Shown here piece by piece: positions 22,698 through 37,200 of a DNA stretch of 64,000 bases. A program made the translations under genes and the position numbers. Numbering within the stretch: position 1 is the first letter of the stretch; each line of letters starts with the position of its first letter. The notes below the pieces were generated by a model. It saw only the letters and a list, made by a program, of their open reading frames with translations. It was not told the DNA's origin and ran no database searches. Source of the stretch: Hirudinaria manillensis (lineage: Eukaryota; Annelida; Clitellata; Hirudinida; Hirudinidae); contig CM067532.1 in assembly GCA_034509925.1 (NCBI GenBank), positions 4,916,142-4,980,141 of the forward strand. The letters run 5' to 3'.

Positions 22698-25600
22698 TCA
22701 CTGTGGAAATGTTAGTAGACTCATGAGAACATTTTGCAACTCAGGTGTCAAGTGGGCAAGGCAAGCTTGGAAAATCTGGTTGTTCCCCTAAAATAAAAAG
22801 CATTAGCAATAGGAATCAGAGAATTAAGCCAATAAAACTGTATAATCAAAGTATTTTCTGCATTTTCTTCAAAGTTTAACTTAGCAGTTGAAAATTCACT
22901 TTCACTAGTCAATAGTTTGCAAGCACAATAAGGAGAGTTTGAAATTTGAATATATTTTGGCTGCAGTCAAACATTATTCTAATATTCAGATACTTATTTA
23001 GGGACAATAAAAAGGTGAAATGATTGCAACTGAAGCCTGACAAAATGACAAAAAAAATGGAATAATACCTGAAGCTGTCTAATGATGTTGATTATTCGTT
23101 TTCCAACTTCACTGGCTGGAAGAATGGCATTGAGACTGAATGTCTCACTGAACAGCTTGAGTAAGAAGGGCAAGTTTCGGTTGTTTTCACCCAAGACGAC
23201 TGGATTATTACTGTAGAGACAAACAATTCATAATTTAACAGTTATAAATATAAAAATACTTTGAAGGGAATCTCAATAATCAAGTAGCAAATTATCAAGT
23301 AACAAACTTTACCTTTCTACGAGGTCGCACAAGTAGTTGTAAATGTGGATAGCCTCTTCCTCATCCTCCCAAACGGGAAGCCATGATATCCATGCCGTTA
23401 AAACCTCTGACAAATTTATGCTCCCTGGATTATACTTGCAAATTTTTCCAACAGCAGAAATGGCATTTTCCGTCGCACATGCATTCTCAGGTTGCCTCGA
23501 ATTAGGATCTTGGATGACTCTAATGAGAAGTGGCAGTGCATCTGTAACAGAACAGATTCTATTAAGCATGTCATCATCCACAAACAGATTGCAATTCATT
23601 TCAGTTTTATGCACTGTAAAAAGCACTGAACTTAAGGTCAATTTAGTTTGCTGACAAGAACAGTTAGGAATGGATGATGCAAAGCTGAAAAAACAGCATC
23701 CAAGAGATGCAATGACAAACTGACATGACAACCATTTGTCATCAAACCAATCACTGACCTGCACATGTTGTCGAATAGGCAGGTCCACCGTGCTTGGCCA
23801 TCACTCCGATGCCATAAGCAGCTGCCTGCCTCACTTCTGCTTGTTTGTCTGTCACGTACTGAAGCATTGGTTGAAGGAAATATTGGCTGTACTTCTGAGA
23901 GGCCTGCAAGGGAGATTTCAAAACATAAAATATATAAGTAAAGTGCTTTCAGTTTAAATTAATTCTCCTCACAAAAAAATACTTTTTTAAACCAAATTTA
24001 CAAACTAAAACATTTAATACGTGTCCATGCCAAACCATGGAAATCCATTATTTATGTTTGCACTTAATTAACGAGAAGCATCACTCACACTGCCTAGGTA
24101 CTCCAAGACGTCATCGAAGATGCAAATTCCCCATTGGTGGTCGGTCCACGGTCTCTCAGGAGGCTGACGTAAGAAGACAATTTAGGAACAAAGAGAAAAA
24201 GACATGTCAAAACAAGACAAATGCACCAGTAATTTAACAAAATGTGGAAGGAGCTGATCGAAGAAAGGAAGACTCGATTCCTTCAGCGTTCCGATGACGG
24301 CGTGAACGATGTCAGAAACTCTGCTCAAAATTACGGCATATTCTTCATCCTGTAAGAATTATTTCGATTAAACGACATTAAAAACTTTAATATTATTAAT
24401 TAATTAAACAATATTTAGATTCACCTCTTCTGAAGCCCTTTCTTCATCATAATCTTCATCTGACTGTTGTTCTAAGAAATCAATAAACACGTTAATTAAG
24501 CTTGTATTAAGCAATAATAAGTAACCCAATTAAAATCAATTACTTATTGGAATTAAGAAATCAATTAGTGAGTGAACTTACGCTGCTGTTTGGTCGTTTC
24601 CCTGTCGATGTGTTGAGTTAAAACCTTCTCAAGGATCTGCACAAGTTCCTCAAGGAAGTTGTTTGTAAGACACCCTGGTCCCAATAATTCAATGCACTGC
24701 AACAAAATATTGTATGGTATTTAAATACCAGTAAATTATTTCACAATGATTTTGTTTCTCCAGTATTCTCTCTCAACTTTATGATGCCATAAAATATCAA
24801 TATAATATTAAACAGTTTAAAAAATATCATTTCAAATACATGTTCTCATGTGAATGCAGAAGAATGTTGAATTCTTAACAAAAACAAATTATAATTAGGG
24901 AGTTGACATCTGCCCATAAACAACAATAGTCCCATCATACTCAAATTCATGTGGGGTTCACTACCTGAGCTAAAGAGTTCATGTGTTCTGCTTTAACACT
25001 TCTCTCTGGATCAGATTCTATTGCCCTGAGGAGATCAAAGCAGATGGCATTGCCCACTTCGAGAACATATTTGGGTCCGTTCACCTTGGCACACTCCAGC
25101 AAGAGTGGCATGCTCTCTGCAGCTGCCAATCTTACACCTTTAAATTAATGATCAAAGGATTGCAAGAAACACTGACATTTTAAGAAATCAAGGAAATAAT
25201 CCTCATTACCATCATGAAAGTAAAACTTAAGGTGAGACTGCATCAAGGGAATTACTTCAGGTACATATTGGGCAAAACCTTCTTTCAATTCCCTGGCATA
25301 GCACACAAGCATCTGACAAGCAGTTGCTTTCTCTTCTAAACCAGCTGTTCTGATTCCAAAGCTTTGCTGAAATCATAGCATTATTATTATTAATTATTAT
25401 TATTACCAAGATGGAAAACCCAAAACAAATAGAAGAATGAATAAATGCCAAACCTGATCACCTAGTGTGACAAACTGCCAATCATTGTCATTCTCAAGAG
25501 ATTTCATATCCTCATCTGCAATCACAAGGAATGTTAATGTTAATGCAAGTTCTCTGAAATTTAGGGCAAACAACTAAAGGACATTACTATCTAGGATTGC

Positions 25601-28600
25601 CACTTCAGGCTTTAGAGAAGCAGCCTTTAGAACAGGGCCCATTACCAAAGGGAGATACTGTTCAAAGTCTTTGCCCATAATTTTACAAATTCTTGCCCAT
25701 GCTGATATCATATATGAAATCTGGACAAATCAAAGATTCATCATGAGATTAGCTCTTTTCTTAATAACAAATAACATTTTTCAAATATCACAATAAAAAC
25801 ATTTTCACTTATTACATTACTAATAGTCATTTTGTAAACATTCAGATCCACAGCATTGGAGTAAACAACATTACACAAAGGGTTTCATTTGTCATTACCT
25901 GTGGATCATCATCAGAAAGTTCTTGCCATTCAGTCTGAGTTTTGAGCAGAAGCTCCATGACCTCACTGCAGTCTTGCATGAACTTCAGAAATTTAATAAC
26001 AATTAAGATTAAAGTCACAACAACTAATTAAAAACATTAAACATAAATAGCATAAACAACTCAAATTTAAAAAAAATTCAATAAAACATATATTTAACCT
26101 TGTTTCTGCCAACAGCAAGACCAATCAAAGAGATACATTCAATAGTTTTCCCTCTCAATAACTTCAATTCCACATTAGTTGCATTCTGGAAAATGTACTT
26201 GAGGCAAGGCATGAACCTGTACCAGAAGTTATAAATATAGTAAAGTCATTAAAGTTGCTTGATAAACAATTGATGCACCAACTTGTCATAGTACTGCTCA
26301 AAATTTTCTTCAGCTGTATCAGCAACAGATGCCAAAGTTGAAACAACCTGTTCCAAGACTAGCTTGGTACCTTTCTCCACAAGCTGTTAAAAATTGTGTT
26401 GGTAAGAAATTATAAAGATCAGGAGATGTTAAATAAACAAACCAACCTCCTTAAATTTGGCATTTAGAATCTGTTCCAGAGTATTCATTATGGCTTCAAG
26501 GTAGCTTGTAAGGAGATTTTTTGGGCAACTTTCACTGAAATTGATTAGAGCCGCTCCGGCATGGGCTTGAACCCGGGGGTGGTTATAATTGCTCTCCATC
26601 ACCATCAATAGGCCTGGGACAACCTTAAGCAAGAATTATGCAAGTCAGAAAACAACTACACAAACAGCATTCGATAAGCATTTCAACAACTTTTTGGTGG
26701 AATTTTTTCTGGAAGACAGGCCCAAAATCAGTGGACATTTGACCCAATGCATTGCAGGTGGCGTATCGGACTTGGGGGTGCTGTCAGCAGAAATGGTCAG
26801 AACGTTATTTGGAGTTTTTTTTTAGCTTTTTGTAAGGCAATGAAATCTTACAGGATCCTGAAGATAAGGCAAGATTGCCTCAACAATGTTTGGAAGAACT
26901 TCCTCCATCTGTGTATGACAACCCTCTCCACATGCAGATATGGCCATCAAACCAGCGTGACGACATTTCCAATTTTCTATAAGTGAATGAGAATAATAAT
27001 ATAAATAATAAATTAAAACATAATAATGGTATTATTGTTATATTCAAGTATGTTTAAACCACAACATTTATGACCCGATACTGATAAGCCGGTCCAATTA
27101 CTAAAATTGCAAGACGATAATACTTTCAGTTTCCAAATGAATTAAGATGAACTCACGATCTTGGAGCATTGGAGGAATGTTGCTGATGATATGAGGAAGC
27201 ATGGTCTTACCACTGAGACTGCATGCCAATCGATCCAATGCACTTTCACCTGCCACAGGATTGCTACAACAAAAATGTTGATGCATTTCAAAATCAACAT
27301 TATACCATTCAATATTATTAGTCCATTCAGTGCACTAGTTCTCTATTTCTCTTGAATTAAAAACAATTTAATAATTATTTACGTGTCGCTATCATTGTTC
27401 TCCACTTCATCTGCAAAAGACCAATCTGGATCATCTTCAAGATCAGTCATCAGTCTCAACACCTCAGGAACTGCATGTAAAATAAAATGATTAGGTTATA
27501 ATCCAACTAAACTAGCAAAATACTATTAATTGAATTAGATACTATAGTATCTACCATAAACATTGCAGTGAAATTATCATTCGCTACACTTTTTTTTATG
27601 CCAAATCACAAGAATCCAGGTTTAAAATAAAATCATTTCATAGCCACAGCTGTTACAAAATGGACAGAAAGCAACTTCAAAAAACATTTTAAAAATATCT
27701 AACTAATCTATTGGTTGAGTACAATATAATATAATGATTAAATAGATAGATAACTCTTATAAATATGCAAGAATATATGTAATTTGTAATAGAAAAAGAC
27801 TTAAGATTAAACAAATTATACAACATATTCTTCAAGCAAACAAACAAACAAACATACTAACTTAAAGAGGCAATAAGTTTCTGATGCCTTTTGACCATCC
27901 CAGGAGAAGTTTCAGCCAAAGTGACAATAGCCTCCAGAGCCAACTGCCTCCACTGATCGCCCAAGTTCGAATCGGAAACAATCTCGAAGAGAAATGTTAA
28001 AATTAAATTTACATCTCAGTGATAATAATAGCAATAATTAGTAAAATAATAAATAAATAAATAATAATAATAATAATAAATAAGTAATAATTGGCAGTTG
28101 CATCATTTTGTCAGTTGGCCAGCATGTGCCCAAGAGTTCTGAAATCACGTGCCTACGGCGCTCGCAAGATCGGCCTAACGTAAGGTATAATTAAGAGATG
28201 CTTCATAATTTGCCAATTAAGTTTCTAATTACTTTTAAGCAGAGATTGAAGATGGTCTCCAGCTGACTCTTGAGAAACTTTGGAACGGCGTCTGCGAGGT
28301 CTATGAGGCTCTTTATGAGGGTCTCGTCCTCCCCTCCTATCGATTCGGCGATGCACTGTTTAAAAATCAAGTTGCTTATGCCAAAGATGGACACCCGACA
28401 CTTGTTTCGCCTTATCCAATGATATAAAGTGTTCATTTCATAGCACAACTTAAAATGATAATCATTTTAACTTTTAACTATTTTCATAACTGATTTGGTA
28501 TTTGAAGAACTGAGTGTAATAAACAAATAACTTTTTTGATACCTGAATGATGGCAGGAAGAAGATCCTTCAAATGGTTGAGTACGTGCGGTTCAGTTTCG

Positions 28601-30135
28601 TTGATCAAAATGAACGCCACCACTGCACGGGCAGCCAACATGCGAATCTAAAAGTGAAAAAGATAATAATTAAAATTAAAATATGGTTAATCAACAAATA
28701 AAAATTCATAATACTACTAATAACATGTTTTCATTTCGAAGGAAACTAAGATGGAAGACAAAACGAGCAAATTAAATGGTGAGACATGATGATGATAAAG
28801 GATCAATTGATTCATGTTATTCATGCAACTAAAAATAATTAAAAAAAAACATTAAGCAATTGTTTGAAAAAAAGTTAACCTTAGTGTTGGTCTGATCAGA
28901 TATGCACTGGTAGAACATTTGCTTAATCACATCAAGATGCTGATTCTGCTCACTTCCAAATATCCCTGGCACAATGCTGCAAAGCCACAACTATTTGAAT
29001 TTTCCACTAAATTAAAGGTTGTCAGGAGATCAATGTCCTACCTGAATATTATGAGGGCACTCTCCTTCATGTCAATGTTTGAACTGAGTGTACATTCGAA
29101 CAAAAACTTTACAAATTCCGGCCACTGGTTTGAGCCATCTTCATCTACAATTTCTTGTTGAATTAACCTGACATAACAATATTATTTTTAATATCATTTG
29201 TTTTACCCAACAAATTCCTGGCAAATTCAGAGACACATTCGCAAATCTTCTTCCGTATATTAGGATTGGTTTCCCTCTGAATGCTGGTGATCATCTGTAC
29301 CTTCAACTGGCTCTGAGCTTCTATTGGAAACTGAGGCCAAAACTCCTCAAAGTTTGAAGTATACAGCCTTCTCAGTAACACAGCTGCCATACTTCTAACC
29401 TAGAAACATTGAATTGAAAATATTGTTACATATCAAACTTCACACTGAATGGAATAAATCTTGCCTCATCTGTCAATGTGCTTGCTGTCATTGTTTGTAT
29501 CAGGAACGGAATTTTTGTCGTGGGGTGGACCCCTTCATAATTTGCCTGATAACAAAACAATTTATTTCTTAAGTTGAACGATGTCAAACTTTTAAAACTA
29601 TGAGTTTATAAGTAATAGGTGAACAATAATACAACATAACATAAATCAATTGTGATTTCAGAATTGTAGAGCTATCAAACCAGTATGGGTTAGCATTAAT
29701 TCAAAGTCACTTTTTTGTCATTGCTTCATAATCAATGCTGTGATTTTATGTTTATTTAAAACTAAACCTATTTGCATCCTGATGTTGCAGCCTTATGAGA
29801 TTATTTTTGGTGTAAAATTTAATATGACTTGCGTTAACAATTAGCTGGAAAACTAAACTCTTTAATATCTTTGTTGTTAAACTTAGAAACCGTCGCAGAT
29901 GAATTGTGTTGCAGCCCGAGCAAAATAGTTCTTGTTAACAAATTAGGTTTAAAATCCCTTAACTTTGATAAATTTACGGCATGTGACAATAGTGGGCGAA
30001 GATCAGAAACGCAGTTCCTTCCAGCAACGCTTATTAGTTATAAACTCAACTCACCTCTGCATCTGATCGTGTTGCGTTATCCGAGCTCAAAAGATTTCGG
30101 ATCAGATTCTCAAAACGCTCCTGATCACCATTCAT
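22698..30135 (-). CDS. IPO5: Importin-5 (karyopherin beta-3, RanBP5)
   Basis: Complete gene, 28 coding exons, 1093 residues (human 1097). Importin-5 is a HEAT-repeat nuclear import receptor that carries ribosomal proteins, histones and other cargo through nuclear pores under RanGTP control. Exons 5'->3': 30135-30055, 29545-29465, 29399-29207, 29153-29042, 28976-28880, 28647-28543, 28355-28233, 27982-27862, 27470-27383, 27263-27157, 26976-26852, 26780-26691, 26623-26447, 26383-26283, 26216-26099, 25982-25899, 25720-25588, 25515-25454, 25366-25210, 25137-24965, 24696-24582, 24471-24425, 24349-24239, 24163-24089, 23903-23759, 23541-23313, 23210-23069, 22787-22698. Hallmarks in order: [55 protein letters not shown], acidic insert [25 protein letters not shown]. 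Intron 2 has a GC donor (GAG|GCAAGA). The acceptor of exon 4 is the one choice with an alternative nearby. Same strand as FARP, directly upstream of it. Confidence 0.95.
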
Positions 30136-31037
30136 GTCTCCGCGTTGCACGAATTCCGGCTTAATGCTGCTCTGCCACACACTGTGAGGAAAAAGCCTAG
30201 ATATTAGTGTTACAGGAAAATTTTGCTTCGAAGGAGCCTTATAACAAATATTTTTGGAGATAAAACAAAGTTCTTTGAGACATGTATTTAAACAGCAGGT
30301 CCCAAAAAGTACGATAGTTTCTCAAAATTTCCAAATATTTTTATTTAAAAAATAAAAAATTCTACACCTCAAATTTAAGCGTGTTGATGGACAGAATTTT
30401 TAGGTTTAGTATAACCTGTTATTTTATCAAATATTTAGCAAACGAAAACGATATAATTTAGAAGAATTCAACTGAATTTTATGAAGTGCTAAATTTTTGG
30501 TTAGGTTGCAGAAGGCCAGGTTTTTTGGAAACATTAAATTGTCATTTATTAATAATGTCTTCTGCACCTCATACCGCCAATCACTCACTATAGCTAGGAC
30601 GCAAACTGAATTTCATGTAAAACATGTTTTGAGAGGCAGTGGCGCAAACCTCTAGTGTGACAGGTGTGCCATAACAAATAAAGCTGTTTTTTTAATGGGG
30701 GTGATTTCTTTATGGTATGCAAGACACTCTTTCGACATGGGGTACTCACATTTTATACAATAAAATATTAACATTTTACAAATACTTAAAACAAATGCAA
30801 TAATAAAAATAAATTTGTATTGGAAGTTTCGACTTGTGAATGCAGTATTTGAGACTTAAATTGTGTATTTAAATAAATAATTAACTTTTCAGAATTAGAT
30901 TTACTAAGAATTAAGCATTGATAGAAACTTTATTTTTAAAGTCTTTTTACCAAAAAATTTAATAAATTAAAATTTTGCTATAGTTATGGGCTTGTTAACG
31001 TATTTTGAAACTTGTTGCGGTTCTGGGCGTTGATAGG
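30136..31037. promoter_or_regulatory. Shared upstream region of IPO5 and ING (divergent)
   Basis: The start codons of importin-5 (-) and ING (+) are 902 bases apart, head to head, so both promoters must lie here or in unseen 5' exons. No clear TATA box. A hAT-end-like CAGTGGCGCAAACC lies near 30639, so part may be transposon-derived. Confidence 0.45.
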
Positions 31038-33240
31038 ATGGCGACCGCGGTTTATCTTGAGCATTATTTGGACAGTGAGTAGTTTAGATGAATTGAGAGA
31101 TATTTATTTCCGACAAAAACTCAAAAAAATAATAAAGTTTATAACCATGGATGAACAATGTCAAACTTTTTGTAGGCAGTTATGCTCACTCCACTTTGAT
31201 ACTGCTCATTAATCTATAAAACCAAACATTGTTCAAAGGAAAAACTGATCTAAGAGTAACTGAATCAAAGCCCGATTTTATCGTAACAAAATATTTGTCC
31301 CAGCTGTATGAGACTTTTGCATACCAATCAATTACGTCTTAAGCACTTAAAATTCTCAGTTCGGTCTATACTTACTTACTGTATTTGGATTGAATTTAAA
31401 TTGTCATTGAAAGAATCTAATTTTGAATTGAAATTAAATATATTTTAGGTCTTGAGTCTCTGCCTATGGAGATCTCAAGAAACTTTAATCTTATGAGGGA
31501 TTTAGATGCCAAATCTCAGAGTAAGAAATTTCTATTTGATATTAAAATTATTATTTTTTAGATTTAAGCTCTTCAATTCACTAATGATAATGCATCTAAA
31601 AAGCAATGCGAATGTTTGTAACCCTTTTTCATTTATGGTCAATAAAGGTCTTTCACAAGAGATTGATGAGTTGGCAGACTCATACTTGAGCAATGTGAAG
31701 GATTTGTCAGGGGAGAAAAGGAAGGAAAGACTCACTAAAATACAGAGTTTGTTTAATAGGGGCAAAGAATATGGTGATGACAAAGTTCAGCTTGCCATGC
31801 AAACTTATGAAATGGTGGGAACTAAACATTGGTGATTGTATGAACATTTTGATGTTAATCTAAATAATTTAAAATATTTTTTTTATCTTAATTGTTGCGT
31901 TAATGTCTGCTGTAATAAATTGCAGGTTGACAAGCATATACGAAAGTTAGATGCCGATTTAGCTCGATTTGAAGCTGAGCTCAAAGAGAAAACCAACGAA
32001 TCAAAAAAAGACAGTTAGTTTGTTCACTGCATTTGGATCTGCTTATAATTGATATATGTGAGCATATACATTTTTAAATATTTTGCTACCCTCCAGAATC
32101 AACTGATGTATGATACTTAAGTTCTTATGCAAATTTTAATGTTTTTTTGTTGATGTTTAATGGTGATGTGTCGCATATAAGGCCTCAGTAAAGATTCAAG
32201 AAAGAAAAAGAGGGAAGGACTTGGAAGGGAAGCATTGGATGAATCCATCAGCAAAAAGAAGAGAAAGAAAACTCAACCTGCTGTGTAAGAATTTTTAATC
32301 TCTTACTTACTGCCTCAATCTCACTATATGCACTTGTCTTATAATATAGTAATTCAGCAACTCATGTCCCTGCTTTTTATGTAATCATAATTTTTAAAAA
32401 ATATTTTGCTTGGATATATATGCAGAACCATAATCTCTCTTCATTGAGCATTTTTGTTAGCACTTGGTCACGATTGAATAAAATTATATTATTAAGTTGC
32501 ACCTCAAATTATGCCAATCATTGTCGTCTATCTTGTAGCTGCAGGATATCACTATTAATTGTTATGGTGGTGTTTCTATGATTGTAAACAATTGTTTATT
32601 TGGTTTAGAGATGAAGAACAATCACCTGTAAATTTTGCTGCTACCTTGAGTCCTCCAATGTCTCTTGCATTGGGACATGCGTCTGATGTCTTGGACATGC
32701 CAGTAGATCCAAATGAGCCAACTTACTGCCTCTGTCACCAAGTGTCTTATGGAGAGATGATTGGTTGTGATAATCCAGATGTAAGTTTTAGTTTTACATT
32801 TCACAACATTTCATTACAATAACAATGTAATTCAACAAGCAATCATTTATAATTGGTTGTAATCTCTAACCTAATTGCAATATCAAATATAAACCTTTAT
32901 TTTGCAATTACACATTGTTGATAATGAGTGTATTGCTTATTATGCTAAACACGTATATTTATGCTATTCTCCAAATACCACTTTCTGGACCGTGTTATTC
33001 ACAGAGATATAATTATTTATGCAAAATCAATACATAACCCTTAATTCTATTTATTTATAATAGTTACTCCTTTTGACAAACAATCAACTTAAATTTTATT
33101 TATTAAATTGGTGGTGCATTTTGTTTTTATTTCAGTGTCCAATTGAATGGTTTCACTTTGTATGTGTTGGTCTGACAGCCAAACCTAAAGGAAGGTGGTT
33201 TTGTCCCAGGTGCAGCGTCGACAAAAAGAAGAAACTTTAA
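31038..33240 (+). CDS. ING5: Inhibitor-of-growth protein, ING4/ING5 type
   Basis: Complete gene, 7 coding exons, 247 residues (human ING5 240). Exons: 31038-31074, 31449-31520, 31648-31814, 31926-32013, 32182-32284, 32609-32780, 33136-33240. ING4/5 are chromatin readers in histone acetyltransferase complexes; the C-terminal PHD finger binds trimethylated lysine 4 of histone H3. The N-terminus reads [12 protein letters not shown] as in ING4/5. The ING dimerisation domain follows (about 1-110; [30 protein letters not shown]), then a Lys/Arg-rich nuclear localisation segment (KKKRKK) and a PHD finger near the C-terminus with [25 protein letters not shown] and WFCPRC, giving a complete Cys4-His-Cys3 set. 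ING4 and ING5 cannot be separated from this sequence; a single ancestral gene is likely. Divergent from IPO5. Confidence 0.95.
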
Positions 33241-34277
33241 AAGATTTTGTCAAGATACCCGTGTACAGTTATATTCTTTACAGTTATATCCAATTATTTC
33301 AAAAACTTGCTAGAGTGAGGCAGTGCTATTGCCATGCCAGGCCTTTCATACTTGCCTTATATTTTTTGTTGATCTCACAAACCATGAATCATATGTGTTG
33401 ATGACTATTAATATCTTTTGTATATGTCTCTATTTTGACTGAATATTTTATATACAAAAGAATATTTCCTATATGCCATGATGTTTTGAGATGATTTGGA
33501 ATATGTTTATATGAGTGGGGGATGAATTATGTGATTTGATTTCATAAATATGACTTAAAAGTCAACATTTGTTCTAATTTCTTTAAAATTACATCTTGAT
33601 AAATATAAAGCATACATTCAAGGTGCATCAATCCGAATTGAGTTTTACCAGTTTTGGCTAAAGTGTTTTACCACACACTTAATTGACAATGGACTTGTAT
33701 GGGCATGGTTGTTAGGGAAAGTGTCTGCTCAGGGCCAAAATGGCAACTTTCAATTCACTATTCCAGAAATCAAATCAGATAAACAAAATTGTTTCAGACC
33801 AGCGACTAAAAAGCAAAAGTTGTGCCAGTAGTACGAGTGTGGTGATCAGCCATTATAATTGGATCCCAATCTCCCGGAAACATATTCTACTTCCTTTATG
33901 TCTTGATAAAAGCACTTGCTCGTTCATAAAAAGTGAATGGATTAGTAAAATATGGCATGTTTTGAACAATAAAATAAAGTGTTTAGAAATTGTTGATTTA
34001 CATGACCGTCATTATCCCCTCCTCGAATTCCCCGTTCTCCCTAGGCTGTGCAAGTGCGTTGAGACCTGATCCTCGGTCCCGGTATTTCCGCATTCGAAGT
34101 AAAATACTAACCACCGAAGTGGAGTGATTTTTTTGAAATTAGAAAATCTTAAATAGCTATATTAGTAAGCCACGAGTCGTTCGATGCGATCTTTTTTATT
34201 CAGGAAGTAATGTAAGGTTTTGATGATCGGTTTCATTTTCATTTGGATCGGTGTAAATTTAGTTAATCCAACTGGAG
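33241..34277. other. ING-SHARK intergenic region
   Basis: ING 3' flank and SHARK upstream region, same strand. Tandem AATAAA/ATAAAG motifs occur near 33969. The open frame at 33740-34069 has no family similarity I can see. Confidence 0.45.
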
Positions 34278-37200
34278 ATGTGGTCTGGACTAACAGCAGC
34301 TCGCGAGAACAAACCTATAAAGTTGGCAGAACAAAAATCGAACAAATTGTCTGATGGGGACCTTTCGAAAAAATTACAGGGTGAACAAGCAATTGCTAGG
34401 AAACGCTTGAACAGAATTCTATGGTATCATTGTGATATAAGAAGTAGGAATGAAGCAGAAACAAAATTAAAAGCACATGGTAAGCTAAAGAGCTTTACGA
34501 GCTTTGTTCGTTTAACTTATTCGTCTATTCAAATTAATGGAATGACACACAACCTCTCAGGCATAGAATCAGATGGTACTTTTCTGGTTAGAAGCAGCAC
34601 TGCATGTTCAGATGAATTTGTGCTTTCTTTCATTTACAAAAGAACAATTATACATTTTCAAATTAAGTATCACTCCCACATTGGAGGATACTCTTTGATC
34701 AACAGCAGCAATCCAGAACATCAAAGCATTTATGGTTTGATTATATAATTGTTTTTAATTCATATGTTCATATTAGTTCATTTTAATTCATTGTTCATTT
34801 TAATGAGTTCTGTCAATAACTAAATCATTTCCATGATTTTCAAAACTACAGTCCTTAAAAAATTTCATAGTGTGATTAATTTTACAGATGGACTGGAAAA
34901 ACTAATTGACAATTACCACAACGAAAGTATAATAGGTTCCTGTAAACTTAAAAAACCATGTGCAGGAAGCTGTTCACCCCCTCCTTTGTCAATGTCCTCT
35001 GGAATAACAAATTGTTTGCATAGGGCTATAGAATCAAGTAACCTTTTACTTAATCTGATGCATCCTGATTTTTGTGACTAAGTGGAAATATTGAAGAAAT
35101 ATGATTGAAATTTGATTGGTTTCAGAGAATAAAGATTTGGCTTTGGCTATTTTGAATCATCCTTTATGCCCTCATGTCAACTGTAGAAATTCTGATGGTT
35201 AGGGTCATTAGCAATATTTAAACAACGATGTTCATAAAAATTGATTGCAATGACATAAGGACCATGGATTATGGCATTTACTTTAATTACATTATAGAAA
35301 AACATTATTGAAATCCATTTGTTTTATCATGTTTAGCTGTTTGTTTTATTTTACATATTCTCAAATGGATTATAATTTGTTATTTTTATTGAAATATTTC
35401 TAGGCCTAACACCACTTCATTTGGCCTCAGAAAATGGAGAGCTGGAAACTGTGTTGTGTCTTTTGTCTAAAGATGCAACAGTTGATGCCCTAGTCAAAAA
35501 TGGCTACACACCATTGCATGTCAGTAAAATGAGTTGTTATAAGTTGAAATTGAGTTGACACGATACCTTTTTTAATATTATTAAGTACGCATGCCTAAAC
35601 AACCATGCAAAAATAGCTCATCATCTGATAGTGGATGGCCATGCAAATCCACAAAAACGTATTCATCCATCAGGAGATGTGGCTCTACACTTGGCAGCAC
35701 AGAAAGGCAATGTTGAAATCATTAAGGTAGTTTTTTTTTGGTTAAATTTTGGTTTATTTTCATGAAAGTATCAAATGCAGATGTTAACAATTTATTTATT
35801 TATTTATTAACTTTGCAGGCTTTGTTGAAGCTTGACATTCCATGCTTTCCTAGAAATTATATGAAAATAACTCCTTTTGAAGTTGCTAGGAAACATGACT
35901 TTGCTGAGTGTGTCAAACTTCTTGGTAACAACAACAATAATAATAATTATTATTATTATTGGTAAAATTAATAATACCAAAAATTGTAAAATGATGTAAA
36001 GTCTAAAAATATCAATTGCTATTGAAGTTGAATTTATTGTTATTGCTCACACATGTTTTTTTTTGTGTTTATCTATTTATTATTGTAGATAACTATGAAG
36101 CTCCACCTGCTGTTACTAGGGCTGTTGATTGGTTTCATGCTAATATAACCAATAGAAAGGTCTAGCTTCATTGTTCATAATTCAGCTTATTTTCTATTGG
36201 TTAACCGATAACAATTTCATTGGATTATTGTTTTTTTTTGAAGGAGGCTTCTAACATATTGAATCAATACTCCAGTCAGAATGGATATTTTCTGGTTCGC
36301 AACAGCTCTTCTGATCCCAATAAGAAAGTTCTTGACGTTTGCTTCAATAAAAGACAGGAACATTTTGTCATTGAGTATTGTGTTAGTTGTACTTGTTATA
36401 ATTATAATAGAAAGGGTTATTTATGAATGAATTTGTTCACAGATGTCAGCAGTGTTTATAGATGGTGGACCACTTCTTCCTTCTCTGGAGCATTTAATAG
36501 AATATTACAGCACGTACGCAGATGGCCTACCTGACACGCTTACAGTTGCCGTGTCTCCATGTGAGTTGATTTTTTACTTAATGGTACTGAATTTCATATT
36601 TCCATTGCCTTTAGCAGGAGGACTGGTTCCTATGACTAAACAATCTCCAGTTAAAAAATCAGAAAGTAAAAGTCTGCACTCTGAGAATGTAATTTAAAAT
36701 GTGTTTGTTTTTAGATTAGTGTTATGTATTTATAGCTTTTATTGTTTTTATTCAAGATTCCAAACCCAATTGAACCAATGGTATTGGACAAGAGGAGTCT
36801 TAAAATAGGTAGTTTTTGTAGATTTAGAAGATGAACTTGTAAAATAGCTTTTACAACATATATTTGATAAGAGCTATCACTCTTCTGGGCTTGGGCCTTG
36901 TTCCAGGGTTGATTTGAAACTACAATCAAGTTTTATTAATAAGCATGTGTGCATCCATGCAATCCTTTCTAATAAGCACCAATTTTTCCTAATGCTACTG
37001 TAAATGTCTGTAAATATGATCATATAGCAATGTAGTAATTGCTGTTATTTTTCTTTAAGGTTCAGAATTAGGCCATGGAGAATTTGGTTCTGTTTTGAGA
37101 GGGAAGTGGAAGGCCCCAAATGGTGAAATTGTTAGTAATGCATTTGGTTTTTTGAATAGTTATGACCTTTATAAGCTATTTGGTTGTAAGAATTTAAATA

